Shown here: piece by piece, positions 1 to 12,935 of the stretch
Position numbering within the stretch: the stretch's first letter is position 1
Layout of the letters: every line of letters begins with the position of its first letter
NCBI GenBank assembly: GCA_026874595.1
Contig: CM049316.1
Location: 3,052,339-3,116,338 of the forward strand
DNA length: 64,000 nt
DNA from: Sipunculus nudus
Lineage: Eukaryota; Annelida; Sipuncula; Golfingiida; Sipunculidae
Direction: 5' to 3'
Program-made: the position numbers and the translations under genes
Notes under the pieces: model-generated
Seen by the model: the letters and a program-made list of their open reading frames with translations, nothing else
Told to the model about the DNA's origin: nothing
The model's database searches: none

Positions 1-472
1 AATACATGTCCACCAACAGTCACTTCAGCTGGGTCACAAAGTAGTTAAATACATGCCCACCCATAGTCACCTCAGCTGGGTCACACAGTAGTGAAATACA
101 TGCCCACCCACAGTCACCTCAGCGGAGTCACACAGTAATGAAATACATGCCCACCCACAGTCACCTTAGCTGGGTCACACAGTAGTGAAATACATGTCCA
201 CCCATAGTCACCTCAGCTGGGTCACACAGTAGGGAAATACATGTCCACCCACAGTCACCTCAGCTCGGTCACACAGTAGGGAAATACATGCCCGCCCACA
301 GTCACCTCAGCGGAGTCACACAGTAATGAAATACATGCCCACCCACAGTCACCTCAGCTGGGTCACACAGTAGTGAAATACATGTCCACCCACAGTCACT
401 TCAGCTGGGTCACACAGAAGTGAAATACATGCCCACCCATAGTCACCTAAGCTAGGTCACACAGTAGTGAAA
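1..472. repeat. 47-bp tandem repeat, about 10 copies
   Basis: Units start with AATACATG(C/T)CCACCCA and contain CAGTCACCTCAGCTGGGTCA. The period is 47 bp, and the array enters from the left edge of the window. Units differ at a few positions (C/T in CATGCC, CTCGG, GCGGAG). Not coding. Confidence 0.95.
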
Positions 473-1225
473 ACAAAGTGACCTCTGCTTGATTGTAGAA
501 TAAAATGTGCCCTCAACCTTGATCAGTTTGATGATACATGTTAGACATGTTGAATGATAGATGTAGTAAAATATAGTTTTCAGACATGGCGCATGGATTA
601 TTGAAGCACAATCAAAACTACGGGTCAAGGTGTTTGTCAAATATAGCAGGTAGATGGTGGAAAGAGAATGATGTCTGTTTACTTCAGAGTCAGGGTTTAG
701 CAATGTTAAATTGCACAATGGAGACAGACCATGAAAAAACATTTTCTAGACCATTAATTCATATTTGAAACCTAACGCCAAAAAATGAATAAGGTTTTTT
801 TTTCAAAAATTAATGCGGGCGGGCGTTTTTTTTTTTTATTTTTTATTTTTTTGTATGTTTCAATAAAAAGGTCAAATGATTAGGGAAAAGCATGAAAATA
901 ACAGATTTATTTTGCAAAACAAGTAAAAGCACTATACATAACAAAAAAAATTTTATCAAAATTGTCTGATTTTATCTTCTTGGAAGAAATGTCTGAGTGG
1001 CTGGATCTCAAAATTGTTAAGTTTCTGTTGAAAATCAAAATAAAATTTTTTGATTGGGGGTTTAAAATTGACGCGGGCGGTGCCTGAGAACCATACCTTT
1101 ATATTTTTTTGGGCCTAATATAAAGAAGACTGCAGTAGTACTCCTACTCATAATCACCTAATAAATAAATATAAACTTCAAATATAATATAAAACAATTT
1201 CTAAGGGTTACTTTTTAGTTTTATT
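473..1225. other. intron, AT-rich, no gene seen
   Basis: Between the 47-bp array and element E1a. Two diverged copies of a GCGGGCGG-containing motif (about 813-826 and 1070-1085) sit in T/A-rich DNA and may be remnants of an unrecognised repeat. Short open frames here show no recognisable protein. Confidence 0.5.
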
Positions 1226-4027
1226 AGCTCAGCTGACTGTAAGTCATCTGAGCTATAGCAATCACTCTTTGTCCGTCGTCCGTCTGTCTGTCTGTCCGTC
1301 CGTCCATCCGTCTGTCCGTTAACCTGGCACAAATCTTAACCGCTGGACCTAGAATCGTGTAACTTTACATTCTGAGAGGTCCATGAAAAATTTCCTTGGA
1401 AACCAGAAATTAGGTCTCTGTTACCCATATCCTTCGAGCCATGGGGCCCCAAAGTACCCCCCCCCCCAGAATATTCAAAAATTTCATACAAAAACTTCAA
1501 GATCTCATTAACTACATCACTGACGGTCATGATTTTTTGGATACATATTGATCATGAGAAGTTTCATCAGTTCCTGCAGACTGGTGACGCCACCTGTATT
1601 TTTCGATTCTTTACGAATTTTTTTCTCTATTTTTGAGACCTTAAAAAATGTGTACATTTGTTAACAGGGCACAAATTGTAAAGACTGGACCTAGAATCTT
1701 CATTCTTGACACACTGAGAGACCTATTAAAGGTCTCCATGGAATCCAGAAATTAGGTCTCTGTTACCCATATCCTTCGAGCTATGGGGCCCCAAAGTACC
1801 CCCCCCCCCCCAGAATAGTAAAAAATTTCATACAAAAACTTCAATATCTCATTAACTACATCACTGATGGTCATTATTTTTTGCATACATATTGATCATA
1901 AGATGTTCCATCAGTTCCTGCACACTGGTGGCGCCACCTGTATTTTTCGATTTTTTTACAAATTTTTTTCTCTATTTTTGAGACCTTTAAAAATGTGAAC
2001 ATCTGTTTACAGGGCACAAATTGTAAAGACTGGACCTAGAATCTTATTATGATTTTTGCATACATATTGATCAAGATGTGTTCCATCAGTTCCTGCAGAC
2101 TGGTGGTGCCACTTGTATTTTTAGCGAACCTGTGAGCTTATGCAATGGTGCAGCGGCGTCCGTTATGTGTCGTGCGTCGTCTGTACGTTAACCATAGCTA
2201 TCTCGAAAACGGCAGGAGCTAGCATCACCAAATTTTTTGCAAATAATCAGTCATCCAAAAAACTTTGTCAGATTTTGTTTATTTTTTTTCTAACTGCATT
2301 TCTTAGATTTTATAGGGAAAAAGCTAAAAAAGCTTTAAAAATCTTCTTCTCTGAAACTGTCCAGCCAAATTGTCCAATATTTCACAGAAATGATCCCTTG
2401 AACAATCTTTCTCAAGTTTGTTCGAATGGTTCCAGTTGGAAGATTTTTGGCCGAGTTATAGGAGGTTGAACTTTGTTAACTGTGCAAAAAAGCATATTAA
2501 AATTTAAATCTCAGAAACGGTTGGAGCTTTCATCACCAAATTTTATGCCAATGTTGGTCACATAGGTCATATCTGAAATTGAGGTATTGGTGGCGCCACC
2601 TGCATCGGCCTTTTTTGTACGGGGTCATTAGTGCCTGTATCACACTGAGGGCTACAAAAAACTTCTTTTCTGAAACCATATGGCCAAAATGTTTAATATC
2701 GCACAGAAGTGATCCTAGGGTAGTGCTTTCTGAAGTTTGTTCAAATGGTCTCTTTTCAGTGACTTTTGGCTAAGTAATGGGAAGCTGAATTTAGTCATAT
2801 GCCATATAACAGCTCATTTTAGCTCAGTGGCTACAAAGATCTTCTTCTCAAAAACTGCAGGGCCAAATTCTTAAATCTCACACATTAATTATCCTCAGAT
2901 GTTGATAATTCAAGTTTGTTCAAATGGTTTTGGTTCAGTGCTTTTTGGCTGAGTTACGGGAAGCTGAACTTAGCCAGTTTGCTGTATCTTCCTATATGAG
3001 TTATAAACTTGCGAAACTTTTTTTGACTGATTCCACTATAGCCAGTTTGTTAAATATTTTACAAGAATAATCCCTACAATATTTCTTATAATAATTGTCA
3101 TTAATGGTTCCACATGAATGATTTTTGGCTGAATTATGGAGATTGAATTGAGTCATTTTACCATATATGTTAGCTGTGTGATGATGTTACATCTAGCCTG
3201 GCACCAGTTTATCAGCATCTATTACATCATGCCACTAGACATTTAGATTTCAGGTTATATTTGGTTAATATTGACAAGAAAGTTTTGTTAAAAGCTTTTA
3301 AAAAATTTAGATTTATGATTTAAGTTTTCAATGTTACAATCATGGATATTGAGCTCTCTGTGGCTATATAAAGACAACTGTACATGGATTATAAATTATT
3401 GGTATCCCTACTCAACTTAATTCAAGAATTTGCCATCAGTAATACATATCTGTATTTTAATTTTGCATTCAGTATGCATCCGTAATAATTTTACATATAT
3501 TCCTGATTTCTTTTTTATAAAAAGTCAGCTGAAAAGCATTTTGTATTGGGAAAATAAATTTCAAAGTTATTTCAAGTAGGGACCACTTTTGTGTACAGAT
3601 GGCAGCACTTGGTTTACCATTGGCAGATTGCCAGTGCCTTGATGTTGGCCATTACCCAATATGATGTCAGCTCTGTAAATAGTTTTGGCACAGAGCCAGG
3701 ATTGGAAGAAGTGCAACCAGGTATAGGTCAAGAGTTCACTCAGTGCAGTTGCTGCATTCTATTTATAGATTTTGCAGACTGCTCACTGCATCATATTTGG
3801 CACCAAAGTTCAGCCTGAATCTGTTTATAGCTTTGGCAGACTGCCAACTGTGTCAGATTATGCAACAGATCAAGAGTTCACTCAGTGCAGCCAGGTACAA
3901 GTCAAAAGTTCATTCAGTCTAGCCAGGTGCAGGTCAAGAGTTCACTCAGTGCAGTAGCTTGAGGCAGCAATTTGTCACAGGTCTCTCGGGGGCAACTGCC
4001 TTACTCACCTAATTAAGCCTTGTCAGC

Positions 4028-6245
4028 CCAATGCATCAAACTCTGGGGAAGTTTGATGTATTGGACTGAGACCTGTCTATGCGTCTGTGATGGTATTGTC
4101 ATTTACAAGACAGAAGGTGCCACCTACATTGACTTTTGCAGTGTATGCGCCTGCTTATTTTCTACAGAGGAATTTGATACATCAGCCTAAAATAGGGTAT
4201 GTTTATACATATCGGGCAGCTTTATAGTGTACAAGACTGGTGGCGCCACCTACAATATTTTTTGCTCAGTGTATGTCCCTGCTTATTTCACAGGGGGGGT
4301 TTGACATATCAGTCTGACATTGGGCATATGTATATATCTCTTCGTTGTATATAAGACTGGTGGTGCCAGCTACAATCATTGTATCCGACAAAACAGAGTT
4401 TTGCAGATACTATGTTTTCAGTTGGACGCCAACGCTGCCGCCATCTACGTTTCTGGAGAACTCCTTCATAACCACTGGGCAGAGTTTTTTTAAATTCTGA
4501 ATTATGATCAGTCACATGTGAACTGCTGTGCCCTCATTTTTGGTTGACCTCTGACCTTTCCTCTCTGCCCAGCGTCCATTTGTGCGCCTGTTTCCACACA
4601 CAAACCCACATATCTCGGGAACTGTTTGACTGATAAGGCTAAAGATTATACACAAATGTAGCCCTTAAAAAGCTTTATAACATACACTAAAATGGTGGCA
4701 CCACCTGCAACCATTTTTGCACAGTGTCCATCTGTTCATCTGCCATGGGATAAAAACACTCATATCTCTGCATTGGTTGGACTGATCTACCTGAAATTTT
4801 GCATGTGTATACATCCTGGACAGCTTTCTTGATTTTATGACAGGTGGCGCCACCTACTTTCACGTTTAAGCTGCAGACATCCAAGCTCATATCTGGGGAA
4901 CCGTTAGGCCAGTTTGGCCAAAATTTTGCATGTGTATAGATCTCCCATAGCTCTTTATTTTACGCAAATTGGTGGTGCAACCTGCAATCATTTTTGCACA
5001 GCGTCCATCTCTTCATCTGCCTTGGGATAAAAATCGCTCATATCTCTGCATTGGTTTGACTTATCCACCTGAAATTTTGCATGTGTATACATCCTGGACG
5101 GCTTTTTTGATTTTATGACAGGTGGCGCCACCTACATTCACATTTAAACTGCAGACATCCAAGCTCATATCTGGGGAACCGTTAGGCCAGTTGGGCCAAA
5201 ATTTTGCATGTGTATAGATCTCCCATAGCTCTTTATTATACGCAAAATGGTGGCACCACCTGCAACCATTTTTGCACAGCGTCCATCTGTTCATCTGCCA
5301 TGGGATAAAAATCGCTCATATCTCTGCATTGGTTGGACTGATCTACCTGAAATTTTGCATGTGTATACATCCTGGACGGCTTTTTTGATTTTATGACAGG
5401 TGGCGCCACCTACATTCACATTTAAACTGCAGACATCCAAGCTCATATCTGGGGAACCGTTAGGCCAGTTGGGCCAATTTTGCATGTGTATAGATCTCCC
5501 ATAGCTCTTTATTATACGCAAATTGGTGGTGCCACCTGCAATCATTTTTGCACAGCGTCCATCTCTTCATCTGCCTTGGGATAAAAATCGCTCATATCTC
5601 TGCATTGGTTTGACTTATCCACCTGAAATTTTGCATGTGTATACATCCTGGACGGCTTTTTTGATTTTATGACAGGTGGCGCCACCTACATTCATATTTA
5701 AACTGCAGATATCCAAGCTCATATCTGGGGAACAGTTTGACCAGTTGGGCCAAAATTTTGCATGTGTATAGATCTCCCATAGCTCTTTATCATACGCAAA
5801 ACTGGTGGCGCCACCTGCAATAATTTTTGCACAGCGTCCATCTGTTCATCTGCCTTGGGATGAAATCACTCATATCTTGGCAGTGGTTTTGCATGTTTAT
5901 ACATCCTTGACAGCTTTCTGGATTTTGTGGTAGGTGGAGCAACCTACATACACATTTCGGCTGCAGACATCCAGGCTATTATGGAACACACCTCACTCTT
6001 TTTCCCCTTGCCACTCAATCCATGCCTCACTTCACCTTTCCTACTCTTATTTTGGCGGATACATGTAGTCACTTGTTGACCACCCATATTCTAGTTTTTG
6101 TGTTGTGTGCACCCATGCCAGAATTGCAGCAGTGATGTGTGTTTAATTGTTTCTTTTTCTAATTGTTTAGTACTTGCATTGTTCATATACAGGTTACACA
6201 TGTTCTTGAAAAAGTAATGGTCCAGCATCGAAGCATTATACCTAG
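4028..6245 (+). mobile_element. Element E8, nested in E7; 3' end uncertain
   Basis: The start is marked by a near-perfect hairpin at about 4029-4065 (AATGCATCAAACT … AGTTTGATGTATT). Units with GGTGGCGCCACCTAC and 'TTTTTGCTCAGTGTATGTCC' follow at about 4100-4375. After E2a the same unit resumes at 6095 (TTTTTGTG…GTGTGCACCCATGCC). The 3' end is not clear; CTAG at 6242-6245 after a decayed inverse arm is a candidate. Confidence 0.45.
4379..6094 (+). mobile_element. Element E2a, innermost of the first nest
   Basis: Start hairpin GTATCCGACAAAAC … GTTTTGCAGATAC at 4381-4410. The inverse arm ATTTTGGCGGATAC is near 6050-6063 and the end is CTAG (6091-6094) followed by TTTTT. The interior has about four copies of a 281-bp dimeric unit (4700-5930). 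Each half is about 140 bp and ends in a GGTGGCGCCACC or GGTGGTGCCACC palindrome. Copies at 5103, 5384 and 5664 are nearly identical, so the expansion is recent. Short minus-strand frames here are by-products of the repeat. Confidence 0.75.
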
Positions 6246-6809
6246 TGAAGAGTCATTGCACAGGTTCGCATTAAGCCTGTAGGCCTTGTTTCAAATTTTT
6301 TAAATTTTTTTCCTCTATTTTGAGACCTTTAAGGATGTAGTTATCTATCAACAGGGCACAAATTTTAACAACAGGACCTAGAATCTTCATTCTTGTCATG
6401 CAAGGAGGCCCATGAAAAATGTCTGTGGAAACCTGAAATTAGGTCTCTGTTATCCATATCCTTCAAGCTATAGGACTCTGAAGTATCCCTTAGAATAATG
6501 GAAAATTTGATACAAAAGCTGAAGTATCTGAACAACTAATGCAGAGATCAGCATCATTCTTTGCATGGATATTGAGTATTAAGTGTTTTTATTAGTTTCT
6601 GCAGACTGGTGGAACAACCTGTATTTTTTTTTAAAGTTTATGCATTTTTCTCTATTTTTGAGATATATAAATACAGTCACAATCTTGGCCTGTTGGTTAA
6701 TCTGTTTGATGCTTCAGTTGAATGGGTATATACTACCATTCAGATGATAAAATTTCCTTTGGCGAATCTCTTCCCAGTCAGCTGAGCATCATGACCCATG
6801 GGTCACTTG

Positions 6810-7483
6810 TATAAGTTAGCTCTTTATTGATATTTTAAGATTATACCCATCTTATTTACATTCAAAACTAATGGCTCAGAGCACGACTATCATTATAGAA
6901 TTAAATTGTTTGTGTGTATAATCGTCTTTACATTACAGGATTATATTTTAATGGCATTTATTCATGTGTATAATACAATGTGTTTTCAGTCAGGTTTTGT
7001 ATGCCTGTCATTTTCTGTATAGATTGTAGCCTAAGTCCAGATCTATGCCTCACTAATGGTACAGATGTGACAGGAATCTATTATGTGGAGTGCATGACTG
7101 TTGTGCTCGTTTTTACATCATTGTCTGTGTGGGAGATGTCCTGTGTTCAGTTCATAGACTTTAATAGAACCTTTCAGTATTGTACATATTCATAAATTTT
7201 GATGTGTGGGTGTTTTAATTTCACGTGGGTGGTAATTTAGATGACACATGTACAGAAGTTTGTCTGTCAATGTCAACTTGAACAATATGTAATTGTCATT
7301 AAATTCAACATTGCTATTTTAAGTAAAGATCTTTTTTGGAAGATTAAATCAAGATAGTGTAGATTTTCTGTTGCTAGAAATCATTCACTTTTTAAAAGGA
7401 TAAAAGCATGGTATTCTTTGTAGTTACAGGTGTTTTAAAGTTTGTGATAATGGTTTATATAGATGTTTTAATTCTTGTTTCAG
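6810..7483 (+). other. intron upstream of first exon, no feature seen
   Basis: AT-rich unique-looking sequence between the end of E1a and the exon at 7484. No protein match recognised in the short frames. Confidence 0.5.
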
Positions 7484-7555
7484 AAGCTGCAGGTTGATGT
7501 TGAGCTGCGGGATGAAGAAAGAGCCAGCTTGGAAGAGCTGCAAAGAGCTGACTGG
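7484..7555 (+). CDS. spire: spire exon 1 of window: linker between KIND and WH2-A
   Basis: 72 nt, phase 0 at both ends, 24 codons. A pyrimidine-rich acceptor ending in TTTCAG precedes it, and the donor is GTCAGT after TGG. It encodes a charged helix ending LEELQRADW, which runs straight into ARLW of the next exon; the ADWARLW junction is characteristic of Spire proteins. At least one KIND-encoding exon must lie upstream of the window. Confidence 0.92.
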
Positions 7556-10500
7556 GTCAGTTTATACTTGTATTTGTTATGGGAAGTAGCTTAGTGGATA
7601 AGACTTAGGTCCAGCATTATTTAAAACCCTGCCAGCATCTGAAAGGCCAAATGATGAAATCTTGAATAATCTCAGATTCCCTTAAATGTGTTAAGCACAA
7701 GTTTTGACCTACAAGAGTTGGTGTCAGATGTTTAAATTTGGAGCAGGATGCACACTGCGATAACATGCTCTCATTGGTCTGAATACAGTTCTTTGCTCTA
7801 TGCCAACCCATGTTATGGAACCCAGAGATTTTTAGTTCACTCTGTGAACTTTTGCCATGGCGAAGCATCCGCTGTCCACTTTCTACCGTCCACCATCTGT
7901 TACCAAATATCTCAACAGCCACAGCAGCTACCTTCATGAAACTTTGCAGAATTACTGATCTTGGGATGGACATCTAAAAATAAACAAAAATAAGCTTTTG
8001 GTGGCGCCACCTATGTTTACCTACTTTCTGCTGGATGAAATGGTCTTTAAAAATTTCCACTTCCTCCGAGATAAGTCATAAAGTATTAATATTTTGGCCT
8101 TCATGTCATAGTCAACATTTCCTTAGAGGAAGGGGAATAATTTGAGTATAAATTCAGTAAAGTCATTTTCAAGATGGCTTCCCTGTGGAACTTCAAATTG
8201 TGTTGATCGCAAAATTTGATTATTGATGTGTTTCCATACAGGATGTATTGTCTGTTACCAAATATCTTAGGAACTGCTGCAGCCTTCAGTTTCAAATTTC
8301 ACTGGAATATTGATCATGTGACTGCTAAATGATTTTGACCTCCAGGTGGCACCACCTGTGTTGACCTACTTCTTGTGGGACAAAATTTTCTTTTCAACTT
8401 CTTCCAAGATAAGTCATAAAGTATTAATATTTTGGCCTTCATATCATAGTCAACTGTTCCTTAGAGGAAGTAGAATAATTTGAGTATAAATTCAGTCAAG
8501 TCGTTTTCAAGATGACATCTATACGGAACTTCAAATTGTGTCGATCACAAAATTTGACAACTTGATGTGTTTCTATACATGATGTATTGTCTGTTACCAA
8601 ATATTTTAGGAACTGCTGCAACTTTCAGTTTCAAATTTCACAGGAATATTGATCATGTGACTGCTAAATGATTTTGACCTCCAGGTGGTGCCACCTGTGT
8701 TGACCTACTTTCTACAGACTGTAATGGTCATTTCCACTTCTTCCAAGATATGTCATAAAGTATAAATACTTTGGCTTTCATATCATAGTCAGCAGTTCCT
8801 TAGGGGAAGGGGAATAATATGAGTATAAATTCAGTCAAGTCATTTTCAAGATGGCATCTCTACGAAACTTCAAATTGTGTCTACAAAAAATTTGACTATT
8901 TATGTGTTTCTACACATGATGTATTTTCTGTTACCAAATATCTCAGGAACTGATGCGGCCTTCAGTTTCAAATTTCACAGGAATATTGATCATGTGACTG
9001 CTAAATGATTTTGACCTCCAGGTGGTGCCACCTGTGTTGACCTACTTTCTAAAGGTTGTAATGGTCATTTCCACTTCTTCCAAGATGTCATAAAGTATAA
9101 ATACTTTGGCTTTCATATCATAGTCAGCAGTTCCTTAGAGGAAGGGGAATAATCTGAGTATAAATTCAGTCAAGTCATTTTCAAGATGGCATATCTACAG
9201 AACTGCAAATTGTGTAGATCGCAATATTTGACAACTTGATGTGCTTCTATACATGATGTATTCTCTATTACCAAATATCTTAGGAAATGCTGCAGCCTTC
9301 AGTTTCAAATTTCACAGGAATATTGATCATGTGACTGCTTAATGATGGTGACCTGCAGGTGGCGCTACCTGTGTTTAGCTACTTTCAGCAGGCTTTGATG
9401 GTCTTTTCTGCTTTATCGAATATATGTCATTAAGTATTTATTTGTTATAATCCGTAAAAACAGAGTCTCCTCTGAGACCCTTGGACAGATGTTTCTGAAA
9501 CCCAACATACTTGCTCCCTCAGTTATGTAGTAGTAGGTAACAATGATGAGTGACCTTCTGTGCAGTACAAACCTGGGTGTCGTTTAGATAACAGCCCAAA
9601 TCTCAGGAGTGATTCAACATATTGAGCTGAAATTGGGCATATTCAAACATCTTGGACACTTCCATCTTGTACTCAAGACTGGTGGCGCCATCTGCAATCG
9701 TTTTCCCATGAAGTCAGTTGGTACATTTGCTGTGGGTGAAAATTGCTCATATCTCAGAAGTGGTTGAAGTTATTGGTCTGAAATTTGGCATGTCCATCCA
9801 TCTTGGAAAGTTTTCTTAAAAACCAGACAGGTGGCACCACCTACATTCTTGTTTTTGTAGAATAAATTAATGCCTTTTCTGAGGAGTGATTTGCCATATT
9901 GGCCTGAAATTGCACATCTCCATAGATCTTGGACTCCTCAAACTTACACTCACGACTGGTGGCGCCATCTGCAATCATTTTCCTGTAGCATCCATCCGTA
10001 CATTTGCTTTGGGTGAAAATTACTCACATCTCAGGACTTGTTCAATGTATTGGTCTGAAATTTGGCATGTCCATCCATCTTGAAAAGTTTTCTTGTAAAC
10101 CAGACAGGTGGCGCCATCTACAGTACTTTTTGTAGAGTGTCCATCTTTGCATTTGCCATCTGTTCCTCTTAGTGGTTGTTCAGTGTATTGTGTTGAAATT
10201 GTGCATGTTCATAGATCCTCGACACCTCCATCTCGTAAACAAGACTGGTGGCGCCATCTGAAATTGTTTTCCTGTTTTGTCCATTTGTACATTTGCTTTT
10301 TGTGAAAATTGCTCATATCTCAGGAGTATTGGTCTGAAATTTGACATGTACTTCCATCTTCGAAAGTTTTTTTTCACAAACCAGACAGATGGTGCCACCT
10401 ACCTTGTGCAGTAGGCGTGTCTACTTGGAAAGGAATGAATGGTATTTTCACATTCACCTTTTTTCTTTTTAATCAACCGCCTTCATGCACAGTAATTCAC

Positions 10501-12880
10501 AGAGTGAACATTAGACCCCTGGATCTCTTGTAGTTAATAAACTAGAGGTTAAAGCCAAGGAGTGCTATAACTACTTCAGTGCATTACTGCTGTGTGAGGA
10601 GGGTACAGGAGCCTACTCAAACTGAATTGTTGTTATCTTGTCCCAATCCCTAATTAGTAGTTTACTCACAATTTGTTCCTGCAGCACACAATAACTGTGC
10701 AATCATCAGGTGCCTTAGATGAGTCTCAGAGATGTTTGTTTTGATTTTAAAAATTAATATCATTTGTTTATCATATGCTGAGATCATGAAATTAAACTTT
10801 CAAATGCCATGGCTTTTATGATGGTCACAAATAATATAAAGCCATTGGATGGATTTTGATAAAACTCAATAGAAATATTAATCAATAAAATATATCATGT
10901 ATGTTTGATTTCCATCAAAATCCATGCATATTTAATTAGGTCAGAGATCCCTGCACTTTGTTGGCACCACCCTGACTTACCAAAAATCTGATGGATTTTC
11001 ATATAACTCATGATGAGTATTAACCAATACAGTTTCTGAATTACAATCACAACAAATTCATGCATAATTAATGAGGTCAGAGGTCACAAAATATGCAACT
11101 TGAGTATTAGGCACCATTTGCTCTGCTGTTGTAGTTTCAAATGTATTCATTTTAAATTATATTATTTGTCCTGTGTTATTTTCACAGGCACGGTTATGGT
11201 TACAAGTGATGCGTTCACTCAGACAGGGAGTCAAACTAAAAAAGGTCCAGGCCACAGAGATGCATCCGTACGAGTTTGAGCTGACACCATACGAAATGCT
11301 GATGGACGATATCCGAGCTCGTCGCTACTGCTTAAACAAAATAATGGTGAGTAACATAGCTTGTTAACTGTGTGTTTTTATATATAATGCTCATTCTCAT
11401 TACAGGGCTATAACTCATCATACAATGGAGCTCTTTTTCTATATGAATACTTGTGAATTAGACTTTCTTTTCAGTTCTTTACATTAAAATCAGGTCACTG
11501 TGGCCTAGTTTTATAATGTCCTGCTAGTCAAAGCCAGTGCTGTTCTAAAACCTTACTTGATAGAGTCCAAAAAATATTTCAGTTCACTACTTCATGTATA
11601 TTTTACTTTTTCACTGGTAGCTGACACTGCCTGTAGTGCAGTATAGTTTACATGTGACTTTTGCTATTTTCAAACTGTGGTAAATCCAGCAATCCTTGAT
11701 CTGATTATTAGAAATTAAAAAGGGAGACACATGACGACCATATATAATTCTGTCATCTTCCAATGCTTGAAGACAACTTGACTTTCTTTGGTCACTGAAA
11801 TTACAAAACATGTCCCAAAAAAAAGCACAATACATTGTCAAAATGTCATCACATTATCTCTGTATTTGCTGGATTTTGTCGTCATACTGGCCATGGTTAT
11901 TGATTGAATTTGATTCTAACAAGCCTTCCACTGTTTTACAGTATGTGCTGCCAGCTCAATTTTCCATGTTTACTGTCAATTTTTCTTCAAAACAGCCTTC
12001 CTGAAGAAAGTTTTGTCAATGTATTCAAGGTTATTTTCCCAATTACCACTCCTGTTTCGCTATATCCACTTCAGAGTTTTGTTACATTTGACTACAGTCT
12101 CTGCATCATTACAGACTTGTCACCAGTCAAGGCCTTCTTCCATTGAATCTTTTCTTTATCCTACTTGTGAAAAAAAACTGAGTATTTATTTGAAAAAAAT
12201 TTTAATCCTAGCACTTCATTTTGTGTATCTTTTCACAAATGAACCCTTAGTTGTAACCTGAATCTTCAAACTGAATGAATCAAAGTCAATGTTGTCATTA
12301 ACCAAGCAGCTCATCTGCCAGTCACTGCACTGGTATTATTGTATCCGCCAAAACAATGTTTTGTGGATACTATGTTTTTGACCTTGTTCCACTTCTGCCA
12401 CCATCGCCGAATTCATTTCCGGAGAACTCCTCTGAGATTACTTGACCAATTTTTTCAAAACTTAACTCAATTATTACATGTGAACTGGTGCCTAACCATT
12501 TGGCATCAACCTCTGACCTTTCCTCTCTCCAGTGTGTCCATCTGTGTGTCTGTTTGACACATTAACCCAATTATCTTTGGACTCTTTTGACAAATCAGGA
12601 AAAAATTTTTGCACAAATGTAACCCTTGAATAGCTTTATAACAGGTGGCACCACCTACAATTATGTTTACGTGGTAGACATCCATGCTAATATGTAACAC
12701 AATTAACTCTTGTTTTCCCTTGCTACTCAATCCATGCCTGACTTCACCTGTCCTACCCGTCCTGATTTTGGCAGATACAGGAAGTCGCTTGTCAACTACC
12801 TGTATTTTAGTTTAATTATAATTTCTCTTAATTGCAGGGCTAATGCCTTATATAATATTTGTAATACAAATGTTGTAATG

Positions 12881-12935
<55 letters not shown>

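Larger units (their letters stand above)
2118..6288 (+). mobile_element. Element E7, nested in E1a
   Basis: It begins TTTTTAGCGAACCTGTGAGC inside an E1a unit. The inverse motif CACAGGTTCGC is at 6259-6269 and the end is GGCCTTG followed by T at 6288. On both sides, sequence resumes as one E1 unit (…TTGTATTTT / TCAAATTTTTTAAATTTTTTTCC…), which identifies the insertion. Its own interior (2130-3180) has degenerate units of about 200-250 bp with 'AAACTTCTTTTCTGAAAC'-type sequence. Around 3720-3960, GAGTTCACTCAGTGCAG recurs three times. E8 and E2a lie inside it. No coding capacity seen. Confidence 0.65.
1226..6809 (+). mobile_element. Element E1a, Helentron/HINE-like, carrying nested insertions
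   Basis: The start after a T-rich stretch is AGCTCAGCTGACTG, forming a hairpin with CTGAGCT about 20 bp on. A (GTCC)n-like stretch follows at 1268-1320. Internal units of about 340-350 bp contain 'TTAGGTCTCTGTTACCCATA' and end near TGGTGGCGCCACCTG. The 3' side has CAGTCAGCTGAGC (6775-6787), the inverse of the 5' arm, and the end is CACTTG followed by T. E1b at 23114-26526 shows the same ends. The interior is interrupted by E7 (2118-6288). Non-autonomous; no enzyme is encoded. Confidence 0.75.

Noticed and set aside
586-768. 60-codon + strand frame as a gene
   Set aside because: Short, overlapping an equally long minus-strand frame, with no recognisable motif or splice context.
4665-5545. Overlapping minus-strand frames with similar peptides as a gene family
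   Set aside because: They are the 281-bp unit of element E2a read repeatedly. The frames end where the unit changes length.
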